Assembly: GCA_014377915.1 (NCBI GenBank)
Contig: JACMOT010000098.1
Location: forward strand, 1-12,891
Length of the DNA: 12,891 nt
Source: Tardiphaga sp.
GTDB taxonomy: Bacteria; Pseudomonadota; Alphaproteobacteria; Rhizobiales; Xanthobacteraceae
Direction of reading: 5' to 3'
Below, one piece after another: positions 1-6,732 of this stretch; position 1 is the stretch's first letter, and every line of letters begins with the position of its first letter. A model generated the notes under the pieces. The model did no database searches and was not told where the DNA came from. It saw only the letters and a list, made by a program, of their open reading frames with translations. Both the position numbers and the translations under genes were made by a program.

Positions 1-60
1 CAGGATCAGCCCGAACTGCAGGCCGTTCAGGATCTGGACGAAAGCAAGGGTGAGAGTCAT
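1..60 (-). CDS. LivH-type ABC transporter permease, N-terminal fragment (cut by left edge)
   Basis: Read on the minus strand, the first 60 bases give 20 codons from an ATG at 58-60. The peptide begins MTLTLAFVQILNGLQFG, which matches the usual opening of inner-membrane permeases of the branched-chain amino acid (HAAT/LivH) family. In that family this stretch is the first membrane helix. The gene runs off the left edge, so nothing beyond the first helix can be checked. It lies downstream of the periplasmic binding protein at 245-1417 on the same strand, the usual order for such a transporter. The 184-base gap between them carries two REP-like hairpins. Identification rests on the short N-terminus plus context. 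Confidence 0.75.
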   Translation of the reverse strand, partial: MTLTLAFVQILNGLQFGLIL

Positions 61-102
61 GCGATAAATGTGTTTCTTGCGCGGGCGATCCAACAACCGC
101 CG

Positions 103-130
103 TGTGGTTCCCGCGAAGGCGGGGACCACA
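103..130. repeat. REP-like palindrome, copy 1
   Basis: The arms TGTGGTTCCCGC (103-114) and GCGGGGACCACA (119-130) pair along 12 positions with one G-T wobble around a four-base loop. The CCCCGC/GCGGGG core resembles an intergenic palindrome scattered through Bradyrhizobium-type genomes (recalled from general knowledge, not searched). It sits between the binding protein and the permease, where the RNA hairpin could protect the upstream part of the message or partly attenuate permease expression. Confidence 0.7.
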
Positions 131-203
131 TACAGGCTGGCGGAATAAAGAAAGCGACGTAATCGTAGCTATGCTGTTCCAACTACGCTGACGGTGGTTA
201 TGG

Positions 204-223
204 GTCCCCGCTTGCGCGGGGAC
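204..223. repeat. REP-like palindrome, copy 2
   Basis: GTCCCCGC (204-211) and GCGGGGAC (216-223) form a perfect 8-bp stem around TTGC. Its flanks (ATGG before, GACA after) match the reverse complement of copy 1 (103-130), so the two copies face opposite ways with about 73 bases between them. This paired arrangement recalls the BIME pattern of REP elements. It starts just 21 bases after the stop codon of the binding-protein gene in the direction of transcription. Confidence 0.7.
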
Positions 224-244
224 GACATGTCGATAGGCCGTCGC

Positions 245-1417
245 CTACTGCGGTGTGCAGCTTGCGGCGTAGCGGTCACCGTAATTGCTGAACACTTTCT
301 CCGCGATCTCGGTCTGGAACTTGCCGTCGGCGCGCTTGGCAACCTTGGTCAGGTAGAAATCCTGGATCGGATAGCCATTGCCGCTGAACTTGAAATCGCC
401 GCGCAGCGACTTGAAGTCGGCCTTTTTCATCGCCGCCGCTACCTTGGTCTTGTCCGTGAGGTCGCCCTTGACCGACACCACCGCGCTGTTGATCAGCATC
501 GCCGCGTCGTAGGACTGGAACGCATAGGTGGCCGGCACGCTCTTGTAGGCTTCCTCATATTCCGCGACGAACTTCTTGTTCTGCGGATTGTCGAGGGTGG
601 GGGCCCAGTTCGAGCCGCCGAACATGCCCAGCGCGGCGTCCTGCTGCGCCGGCAGCGTCGATTCATCGACGGTGAAGGTGGAGAGGAACGGGATGCGGTC
701 GAGCAGGCCGGCCTGCTTGTACTGCTTGACCAGGTTCACGCCCATGCCGCCCGGCATGAAGGTGAGCACGGCGTCGGGCTTCATCGCCGCGATCTTCGAC
801 AGCTCGGCCTGGAAATCTAGCGTGCCGAGCGGCATGTAGGATTCCTCGACGATCTCGCCCTTGAAATCCATCTTGACGCCGGCGGCGAAGTCCTTGCCGG
901 CCTGGTAGTTCGGCGCCAGCAGATAGACCTTCTTGTAGCCGCGATCCTGCGCGACCTTGCCGAGGATCTGGTGGATCTGGTCGTTCTGGTAGGACGTCAC
1001 ATAGAAGAACGGGTTGCATTCCTTGCCGGCGAAGCTGGACGGGCCGGCGTTCGGGCTGATCAGGAAGGTCTTGCTTTCAGTCACCGGCTTGTGGATGGCG
1101 CCGAGAATGTTGGAGAAGATCGGCCCGACCACGAAGTCGACCTTGTCGCGCTCCAACAGGCCCTTGACCTTGGTGACGGCGACGTCGGGCTTGAGTTCGT
1201 CATCGACGACAATGACTTCGACGTCCTTGCCGCCCATCTTGCCGCCGAGGTCCTTGACCGCGAGGTTGAAGCCGTCGCGGGCCTGCTGGCCGAGCACGGC
1301 GCCGGCGCCGGACAGCGACACGATTACCCCGACCTTGATCTTCTCCTGTGCCATGGCCGAGCTGGCCGTCACGCTCATCAGGGCGGCCAGGCCGGCCAGT
1401 TTGATCCGCTGCTTCAT
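245..1417 (-). CDS. ABC transporter periplasmic substrate-binding protein (LivK/Peripla_BP_6 family)
   Basis: This 390-residue protein is the periplasmic receptor of an ABC importer. Residues 1-23 form a Sec signal peptide with cleavage after AMA (21-23). The mature protein starts QEKIKVGVIVSLSG and continues with the type-1 periplasmic binding fold; GQQARDGFNLAV and VDFVVGPIFSNI are typical of the branched-chain amino acid/aromatic-acid branch. Cys134 and Cys387 could form a disulfide. The ATG at 1417 follows a good AGAGGGG ribosome site. The gene is divergent from a MarR regulator and upstream of a LivH-type permease. Relatives in Rhodopseudomonas bind aromatic acids, and the neighbouring aryl-CoA ligase makes an aromatic ligand such as aminobenzoate more likely than an amino acid. 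The ligand is inference; the family is secure. Confidence 0.93.
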   Translation of the reverse strand: MKQRIKLAGLAALMSVTASSAMAQEKIKVGVIVSLSGAGAVLGQQARDGFNLAVKDLGGKMGGKDVEVIVVDDELKPDVAVTKVKGLLERDKVDFVVGPIFSNILGAIHKPVTESKTFLISPNAGPSSFAGKECNPFFYVTSYQNDQIHQILGKVAQDRGYKKVYLLAPNYQAGKDFAAGVKMDFKGEIVEESYMPLGTLDFQAELSKIAAMKPDAVLTFMPGGMGVNLVKQYKQAGLLDRIPFLSTFTVDESTLPAQQDAALGMFGGSNWAPTLDNPQNKKFVAEYEEAYKSVPATYAFQSYDAAMLINSAVVSVKGDLTDKTKVAAAMKKADFKSLRGDFKFSGNGYPIQDFYLTKVAKRADGKFQTEIAEKVFSNYGDRYAASCTPQ

Positions 1418-1736
1418 GATTTCCCCTCTGTCAGTCGCCTCAAACGACTGAAATCTGCCAACCCCGTTGGTGTCTCACCTCAGCTTATTCTGAGGATGGC
1501 CGTCGCCGCAAGCAAAGGAGTCGCGCGGCAAACCATCGCGGGCGGTCATGCAAGCGGCAGGCCAATTTGTTTGAACCTTAAAGAATTATCCGAATTTGGC
1601 GGCGTGGTGGGCCGCGGCGTTTTGACTTGCGGTCGTCCGCCAATTCCTTGAAGGTCAAAGCATCGGACGCGTGACGGGGCTGGGGATTTTCGCCGGCCTT
1701 GCTATCGCGAGCCTCTCAGGCGGGTATGATCGCATC
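1418..1736. other. Divergent intergenic region between the binding protein and the MarR regulator
   Basis: This 319-base stretch must hold the promoters of the binding-protein gene (minus) and the regulator gene (plus). I see no credible gene. It contains an AT-rich block at 1564-1590 related to the palindrome before the CoA ligase (listed separately) and a TTGACT at 1622-1627 that could be a -35 box for the plus strand, though no convincing -10 follows. TATGAT at 1725-1730 looks like a -10 but lies only 6 bases before the ATG, so I do not call it. Confidence 0.6.
1564..1590. promoter_or_regulatory. Possible second regulator site (degenerate), upstream of the MarR gene
   Basis: This block matches the 3154-3180 palindrome at 17 of 27 positions, and at 20 of 30 if the preceding GCC is included. 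It keeps AAT.TGTTT at the left and TTAAA followed later by TAT at the right. Its own symmetry is weak: the clearest part is TTGAA-CC-TTAAA. Position in the divergent region suggests one regulator could act here on both the transporter and its own operon. The similarity may partly reflect shared AT-richness in GC-rich DNA. Confidence 0.4.
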
Positions 1737-2255
1737 ATGATTCTCGATTCCGAGACCAAGGCTGTCGAACTTCCCGATGATCATGGCGACGAGCTGCGGC
1801 TATGGCTGCGGCTTCTGACCTGTACCACCATGATCGAGGGTGAGGTGCGTGGCCGGCTGCGCGAACGGTTCGACGTGACGCTGCCGCGGTTCGACCTGAT
1901 GGCGCAGCTCGACAAGGTTCCGGACGGCATGACGCTGTCGGACGTCTCGAAGCGGATGATGGTGTCGAATGGCAACGTCACCGGGCTGGTGGAACGGCTG
2001 GTCGAATCCGGCCATGTCGATCGCCGTACCTCGGAGACCGACCGCCGGGTGCAGGTGATCCGGCTGACCAAGCTTGGTCGCGCCGAATTCCGCAAGATGG
2101 CGGAAGAGCACGAGACCTGGATCGCTGAAATCTTCACGGACCTGTCGCCCAAGGACGTGCGCGACCTGATGCGGTTGCTTGCCAAGACCAAGGGCTCGGC
2201 GCAGAAGGCGGCGCAAAAACGGGCGCAGAAGCCCGTCAATGGCAAGACGCCGTGA
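1737..2255 (+). CDS. MarR-family transcriptional regulator
   Basis: A 172-residue winged-helix regulator of the MarR family, which usually binds DNA as a dimer and is released by a small phenolic or CoA-thioester ligand. A helical dimerisation segment spans about 18-60, the helix-turn-helix about 65-92 (MTLSDVSKRMMVSNGNVTGL) and the wing about 95-112 with the family's DRR motif (TDRRVQVIRLT). The tail from 151 is rich in Lys, Ala and Gln. I chose ATG 1737 because the preceding AGGCGGG is a plausible ribosome site; a GTG at 1671 would add 22 residues with no family character. The stop overlaps the next start (GTGA), so regulator and hydrolase are probably translated together. Likely target: the palindrome at 3154-3180, by inference. 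Aromatic-degradation MarR proteins such as BadR and CouR are the closest functional analogies. Confidence 0.9.
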   Translation: MILDSETKAVELPDDHGDELRLWLRLLTCTTMIEGEVRGRLRERFDVTLPRFDLMAQLDKVPDGMTLSDVSKRMMVSNGNVTGLVERLVESGHVDRRTSETDRRVQVIRLTKLGRAEFRKMAEEHETWIAEIFTDLSPKDVRDLMRLLAKTKGSAQKAAQKRAQKPVNGKTP

Positions 2256-3070
2256 CCAGCGCGATCGACCTCGAGGTCCAATACAACAACCGCGCGCGCG
2301 TGCCGGAAAATCCGGCGCTGATCGCCGGCTGGGCGCGCGACGCCGGGCTGTATCGCGAAGCCTCGCCGGCATGGCGCGTCATTCCCTATGGCAGCGGCGC
2401 GCGTCATACCATCGATTTTTTCCCCGCCGAGAACAACGGTCCGATCGTGGTCTTCATCCATGGCGGTTACTGGCAGGCGCTGGATTCCTCGTTCTTCAGC
2501 CACCTTGCCGCCGGCCTCAACGCCCATGGCGTCAGCGTCGCCATCCCTTCTTATGATCTCTGTCCCAGCGTCTCGGTCGGCGACATCATCGAGCAGCTGC
2601 GCGACATGCCACGGCAGCTGGCAAGATTGGGCCGGCCGCTGGTGATGTCGGGTCACTCCGCCGGCGGCCATCTGGCGGCGTGCATGCTGGCTACCGAATG
2701 GCGCGCCATCGACGCCGCCTTGCCGGGCGATCTGGTGCGCGCGGTGTATTCGATCTCGGGCCTGTTCGATCTGGTGCCGCTGGTATCGACCTCCGTGAAC
2801 GCGCCGCTGCACCTCAACGAACTGAGCGCGCGCGAGGTGAGCCCGCTGTTCTGGCCGGCGCCGGCGCGCGGCAGCCTGGATGCCGTGGTGGGTGGCGAGG
2901 AGAGCGCGGAATATTTTCGGCAAAGCCAGACGATTGTCGATGCCTGGGGCGCCATCATCCCGACGCGCTACCACACGTTTCCCGGCGCCAACCATTTTAC
3001 CGTGATCGCCGGCATGGCCGATCCAAAATCGCCGATGACGCTTCGATTGAAGCAATTGGCGCGGGCTTAG
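2252..3070 (+). CDS. Alpha/beta hydrolase, kynurenine/aryl formamidase-like
   Basis: A 272-residue cytoplasmic hydrolase. HGGYW at 70-74 is the oxyanion-hole motif characteristic of eukaryotic-type kynurenine formamidases (AFMID). The nucleophile elbow is GHSAGG with Ser136, and His248 in ANHFTVI is the expected catalytic histidine. The acid is probably one of the glutamates at 216-217 (GGEES), to be confirmed by alignment. Known family members cleave N-formylkynurenine; related activities include N-formylanthranilate hydrolysis and esterase action. The GTG start overlaps the MarR stop by four bases with only a weak ribosome site, suggesting translational coupling. The downstream aryl-CoA ligase suggests that this enzyme releases an aromatic amine acid, for example anthranilate, for activation. 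A general carboxylesterase is the alternative. Fold certain; substrate inferred. Confidence 0.88.
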   Translation: MTSAIDLEVQYNNRARVPENPALIAGWARDAGLYREASPAWRVIPYGSGARHTIDFFPAENNGPIVVFIHGGYWQALDSSFFSHLAAGLNAHGVSVAIPSYDLCPSVSVGDIIEQLRDMPRQLARLGRPLVMSGHSAGGHLAACMLATEWRAIDAALPGDLVRAVYSISGLFDLVPLVSTSVNAPLHLNELSAREVSPLFWPAPARGSLDAVVGGEESAEYFRQSQTIVDAWGAIIPTRYHTFPGANHFTVIAGMADPKSPMTLRLKQLARA

Positions 3071-3146
3071 GCGGCATTTGCCTAAACTTGCCGCGGGTGT
3101 TTCGGCCGGCAACTGAAAAAATCCGCCGCGCGCCCGTTCCCCGCAG

Positions 3147-3174
3147 TTGCGCCAATATGTTTTAAGTCTAAAAT
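3147..3174 (+). promoter_or_regulatory. Possible promoter for the CoA ligase gene
   Basis: TTGCGC (3147-3152), a 16-base spacer and TAAAAT (3169-3174) form a modest sigma-70-like promoter. The -10 falls inside the palindrome at 3154-3180, so a bound regulator would block it. Transcription would start near 3181 and leave a leader of about 40 bases. Confidence 0.35.
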
Positions 3175-3180
3175 GATATT
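3154..3180. promoter_or_regulatory. 27-bp imperfect palindrome, likely MarR-type operator
   Basis: Around the T at 3167, 10 of 13 base pairs are symmetrical: AATAT (3154-3158) mirrors ATATT (3176-3180), TTT (3161-3163) mirrors AAA (3171-3173), and AG (3165-3166) mirrors CT (3168-3169). The site is very AT-rich in GC-rich surroundings and lies 41 bases before the ligase ATG. Length and symmetry fit operators of MarR-type dimers, and such a regulator is encoded 1.4 kb upstream. A related but degenerate sequence lies before the regulator itself (1564-1590). Confidence 0.6.
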
Positions 3181-3220
3181 GGGTTCGCGCTGCCGGGCGG
3201 ATCAGTGACAGGAGCATGCA

Positions 3221-4888
3221 ATGGCCGCTGCCGAGGCTCACCTCACCCAGGCGTATACCGCCCATGTCGATACCTTCGCGCGGGACAATCTGCCGCCGCT
3301 CGAACAGTGGCCGGAATTTTTGTTCACCCGACCGGAGTATCAATATCCCGCGCGCCTCAATTGCGTGGTGCCGTTTCTTGATCGTTGGGTCGAGGAAGGC
3401 CGTGGCGATGCGCCCTGCATGTTCGGCCTCACCGACAGCTACACCTATCGTGAGCTGCAGGCGCTGGTAAACCGGATCTGCAACGTGCTGGTCGGCAAGC
3501 TTGGCCTGGTGACCGGCGGCCGCGTGATGCTGCGCTCTGCCAATAGTCCGATGATGGTCGCGACCTATCTCGCGGTGCTCAAGGCCGGTGGCGTTTGCGT
3601 TGCGACCATGCCGCTGCTGCGCGCCAAGGAGTTGGCCTATCCGATCGAGAAGGCCAAAATTGCGCTGGCGCTGTGCGATGGCAAACTCTCCGACGAGATG
3701 GAAAAGGTGAAGTCTGCTGCCCCCGAACTGCGGCGGATCGTCTATTGGGGCACCAACTCCCCGGGCTCGCTGGAGTCGATGATCGCGGAATCCAGCCCTG
3801 AATTCACCGCCGTCGATACCGCTTCCGACGATGTCTGCCTGATCGCCTTCACGTCCGGTACCACCGGACAGCCGAAGGGCACCATGCATTTTCACCGCGA
3901 CATGCTCGCGGTGTGCGACGGCTTCGCGCACAACGTGCTGCGCGCCAGCCAGCAGGACCGCTTCATCGGCTCGGCACCGCTGGCCTTCACCTTCGGCTTT
4001 GGCGGCGTGCTGTTCCCGCTGCATATCGGCGCGTCCTTCGTGGTGCTGGAGCAGGCCGGGCCGAACGACCTGCCGGTGGCGATCGAGCGCTTCAAGGTCA
4101 GCGTCTGCTTCACCGCGCCGACCTCCTACCGTGCCATGCTCGCCAAGATGGGAACGCATGATATTTCCTCGCTGCGAAAATGTGTTTCCGCCGGCGAGAC
4201 GCTGCCAAAGGGCACCTTCGACGCGTGGCTGAAGGCCACCGGCATCAAGCTGATGGACGGCATCGGCGCCACCGAGATGCTGCACATCTTCATCAGCACG
4301 GTCGAAAACGAAATCCGCCCGGGCGCCACCGGCAAGCCGGTGCCGGGCTACATCGCCAAGATCGTCGATGACGAAGGCAACGATTTGCCGCCGGGCACGA
4401 TCGGCCGACTCGCGGTGCGCGGCCCGACCGGTTGCCGTTATCTCGCCGATGCCCGCCAGCTGAAATACGTGCAGAACGGCTGGAACGTGACTGGCGACAC
4501 CTTCGTCATGGATGAGGATGGCTACTTCTGGTACCAGTCCCGGTCCGACGACATGGTCGTTTCCGCCGGCTACAATATTGCCGGCCCCGATGTCGAGGCC
4601 GCGCTGCTGACGCATGAAGCGGTCGCCGATTGCGGCGTGGTCGGATGTCCCGACGAAGCCCGCGGCATGCTGGTGAAGGCCTATGTCGTGCTGGCGCCGG
4701 GTCTCGCCGGCGATGATGCGTTGACGCTCGAGCTGCAGAACCACGTCAAGCGCGAGATCGCGCCTTATAAGTATCCGCGGGCGATCGAGTTCGTCGCCCA
4801 GCTGCCGAAGACCGAGACCGGGAAACTGAAGCGATTTGCGCTACGCCAGATCGCCGAGGCCAGCGCCGCGGCGATGGCCGCGGAATGA
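3221..4888 (+). CDS. Aryl-CoA ligase (benzoate/2-aminobenzoate-CoA ligase type)
   Basis: A 555-residue ANL-superfamily ligase that activates a carboxylic acid as an AMP ester and transfers it to CoA. The P-loop TSGTTGQPKGT starts at residue 211; DGIGATEMLHIF is the A5 motif with the Glu that positions ATP; TGD (A7) and RSDDMVVSAGYNI (A8 hinge) follow; the catalytic lysine is Lys535 in PKTETGK. All key residues are intact and the length is normal. The N-terminal DTFARDNLPPLEQWPEF and the ATEMLH motif recall benzoate-CoA ligase relatives annotated as 2-aminobenzoate-CoA ligases. ATG 3221 follows AGGAG (3210-3214) at good spacing. It has its own candidate promoter and operator, and the Rid gene follows 31 bases later, so the two probably form a unit. 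Substrate could also be benzoate or hydroxybenzoate. Confidence 0.92.
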   Translation: MAAAEAHLTQAYTAHVDTFARDNLPPLEQWPEFLFTRPEYQYPARLNCVVPFLDRWVEEGRGDAPCMFGLTDSYTYRELQALVNRICNVLVGKLGLVTGGRVMLRSANSPMMVATYLAVLKAGGVCVATMPLLRAKELAYPIEKAKIALALCDGKLSDEMEKVKSAAPELRRIVYWGTNSPGSLESMIAESSPEFTAVDTASDDVCLIAFTSGTTGQPKGTMHFHRDMLAVCDGFAHNVLRASQQDRFIGSAPLAFTFGFGGVLFPLHIGASFVVLEQAGPNDLPVAIERFKVSVCFTAPTSYRAMLAKMGTHDISSLRKCVSAGETLPKGTFDAWLKATGIKLMDGIGATEMLHIFISTVENEIRPGATGKPVPGYIAKIVDDEGNDLPPGTIGRLAVRGPTGCRYLADARQLKYVQNGWNVTGDTFVMDEDGYFWYQSRSDDMVVSAGYNIAGPDVEAALLTHEAVADCGVVGCPDEARGMLVKAYVVLAPGLAGDDALTLELQNHVKREIAPYKYPRAIEFVAQLPKTETGKLKRFALRQIAEASAAAMAAE

Positions 4889-4919
4889 AATTCGGAATGT
4901 TGTTGATGGAGACTTGCCG

Positions 4920-5375
4920 GTGACCGTACCGAAGGGACCTGCCTTGACCGTTGTGGCGACGTCGAAGACCGAAGCCCTGTCCGGACCGCGGGTGTTGCAG
5001 CCCTCCGGCTGGCCGGCGCCGAAGGGCTATGCCAATGGCATGACCGCCGACGGTCGCATCGTCGTCACCGGCGGCGTAATCGGTTGGGATACCGCGGGCC
5101 ATCTGCCGGCGGAGTTCACGGCGCAGGTGCGGCAGGCGCTGAGCAATATCGCCGCGGTGCTTGCCGAAGGCGGTGCCGGGCCCGAGCATCTGGTGCGGCT
5201 GACCTGGTATGTCGTCGACATGGAAGAATATCTCGGCAACCTGAAGGCGCTCGGCAAAATCTATCGCGAGATCTTTGGCGCGCATTATCCGGCGATGGCG
5301 CTGGTGCAGGTGGTGCGACTGGTGGAGCTCGCGGCGCGCGTCGAGATCGAGGCCACCGCCGTGGTGCCGCGCTGA
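4920..5375 (+). CDS. Rid-family (YjgF/YER057c/UK114) protein lacking the canonical arginine
   Basis: The 151-residue product has the chorismate-mutase-like Rid fold and would act as a trimer. Recognisable blocks are VLQPSGWPAPKGYANGM (25-41), IVVTGGVIGWD (47-57), the helix QVRQALSNIAAVLAEGG (69-85) and VEIEATAV at the end. Canonical RidA removes ammonia from reactive enamines and imines using an arginine in the PARS motif; here that motif reads PAMA, with Met126 in place of Arg, as in the Rid subfamilies not expected to have the classic activity. I chose GTG 4920 because GGAG (4908-4911) lies eight bases before it. It follows the ligase closely and likely shares its transcript. A role on an amino-substituted CoA intermediate is plausible but unproven. 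The N-terminus is about 20 residues longer than in RidA, and a start further downstream is possible. Confidence 0.88.
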   Translation: MTVPKGPALTVVATSKTEALSGPRVLQPSGWPAPKGYANGMTADGRIVVTGGVIGWDTAGHLPAEFTAQVRQALSNIAAVLAEGGAGPEHLVRLTWYVVDMEEYLGNLKALGKIYREIFGAHYPAMALVQVVRLVELAARVEIEATAVVPR

Positions 5376-5384
5376 TTCCGCGGT

Positions 5385-5482
5385 CCGTAGGGTGGGTTGG
5401 CGCGAAGCGCGTAACCCACCGCTTCCGCGGCGCCGTTAAAGATGGTGGGTCACGGCGCAAGGGCGCCTGACCCACCCTACGG
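5385..5482. repeat. Composite inverted repeat of two hairpins (REP/BIME-like)
   Basis: A 98-bp element bounded by a perfect 13-bp inverted repeat, CCGTAGGGTGGGT (5385-5397) and ACCCACCCTACGG (5470-5482). Inside are two hairpins: GGTGGGTT/AACCCACC (5391-5398 with 5413-5420), extended by GCGC/GCGC, and GGTGGGTCA/TGACCCACC (5444-5452 with 5468-5476), extended by GGCGC/GCGCC. The whole can fold as one long arm or two. It starts 9 bases after the Rid stop. The motif resembles a repeat frequent in Bradyrhizobium genomes and is distinct from the 103-223 pair. It may stabilise or end the upstream transcript. Confidence 0.8.
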
Positions 5483-5559
5483 CTTCGCTTCGGACATTGA
5501 CGATCCGCTTTCCGAATGCGCAACTGCACATGCATGTTAGGCCTCGCAGGATCTGTCCA

Positions 5560-6732
5560 ATGAACGTACCCGCCCGGGTCATCACTCTGGTCAATGTCGC
5601 CCATTTCATCGATCACTATGCGATGCTGATTTTCGCGGCCGCGGTGATCGTGATGGGGCCGACCATGGGCATGACCTATTCCGAACTGCTGCCCTATGCG
5701 ACGCCGGGTTTCATCGCCTTCGGCGCCGGATCTCTGGTCACCGGCTGGCTAGGAGACCGCTGGAGCCGACGCCACATGATGGTGATCTTCTTTTTCGGCA
5801 TCGGCCTGTCGATGATTTCGGTGGGTTTTGTGCGGACGCCGCTGCAGCTGGGCACCGCGCTGCTCGCGATCGGACTGTTCGCCGCGATCTATCACCCGGT
5901 CGGGACCGCGATGATCGTGTCCTACGCCGACCGGATCGGTCGCGAGATGGGCACCAACGGCGTGTTCGGCAATTTCGGCGTGGCATCGTCGGCGCTGGTC
6001 ACCGGCGTGGTGGGACAATATCTCGGCTGGCGCTGGGCCTTCATCATTCCCGGCATTGCGACCCTGGCAGCCGGTGTCGTCTTCATGCGCGGCGTCGCGC
6101 ATGAAGACCGCTCGGGGTTCAGGCAGGCGGCGGCGCAGTCGCGCGTCGCCAAGTCCGACATGTGGCGGGTGATCCTGGCGCTGCTGATCACCGTGGTCGC
6201 CATCTCCACCACCTTTAATGCGATCACGGTCGCGCTGCCGAAGCTGTTTGCCGAGCGTCTGTCGGATCTCACGCACAGCCCCGCGCTGCTCGGCGTCATC
6301 GCCGCGGGCGTCTATGTGTTCGGCGCGCTGACCCAGTACAACATCGGCGGATTGATCGACCGCTACTCGCTGAAATCGGTCTGCGTGCCGCTGTCATTTA
6401 TACTAGCGCCGTTCCTGTACTTCGCAGCGTCACTATCAAACGTCTCGCTGATCGTGGTTGCGATCGGCATCATTGTCGGACTGTTCGGGCAGATCACCGT
6501 CAATGAGGCGATGGTCGGAAAGTACACCAGCGACGAATGGCGGTCGCGGGCCTACGCCGTTCGCTACTTCGTCGGCTTCACGGCGGCCGGCGCCTCGGTC
6601 GGGCTGGTGGCTTGGCTGTATGAGCAGGGCGGCTTCATGATGATGCTGCATACCTTCTCGGCGCTGTGCATCCTGGTGATCGTCGCGGCGCTCATCCTGC
6701 CGCCTGAGCTGCCCGCGGCGAAAGCGAATTGA
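5560..6732 (+). CDS. MFS transporter
   Basis: A 390-residue inner-membrane protein with about 12 hydrophobic segments, a normal length for the major facilitator superfamily. The loop after the second helix carries the signature GWLGDRWSRR (62-71), with the conserved Asp and basic residues. The N-terminal NVAHFIDHYAM and the IYHPVGTAM segment resemble the fosmidomycin-resistance (Fsr)-like branch, which includes exporters and uptake carriers, so direction and substrate cannot be read from sequence. I chose ATG 5560, with AGGA at 5548-5551; an upstream frame extension to 5497 has no membrane or family character. The composite repeat at 5385-5482 separates it from the Rid gene, so it is probably a separate transcript. 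Carriage of an aromatic acid for the neighbouring module is possible but only suggested by position. Confidence 0.9.
   Translation: MNVPARVITLVNVAHFIDHYAMLIFAAAVIVMGPTMGMTYSELLPYATPGFIAFGAGSLVTGWLGDRWSRRHMMVIFFFGIGLSMISVGFVRTPLQLGTALLAIGLFAAIYHPVGTAMIVSYADRIGREMGTNGVFGNFGVASSALVTGVVGQYLGWRWAFIIPGIATLAAGVVFMRGVAHEDRSGFRQAAAQSRVAKSDMWRVILALLITVVAISTTFNAITVALPKLFAERLSDLTHSPALLGVIAAGVYVFGALTQYNIGGLIDRYSLKSVCVPLSFILAPFLYFAASLSNVSLIVVAIGIIVGLFGQITVNEAMVGKYTSDEWRSRAYAVRYFVGFTAAGASVGLVAWLYEQGGFMMMLHTFSALCILVIVAALILPPELPAAKAN

Noticed and set aside
1781..4744. A 987-codon open frame on the minus strand across the regulator, hydrolase and ligase genes
   Set aside because: It is antisense to three well-supported genes with intact family motifs. 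Its product is dominated by Arg, His, Gly and Ala with no domain pattern, the usual shadow of high-GC coding DNA.
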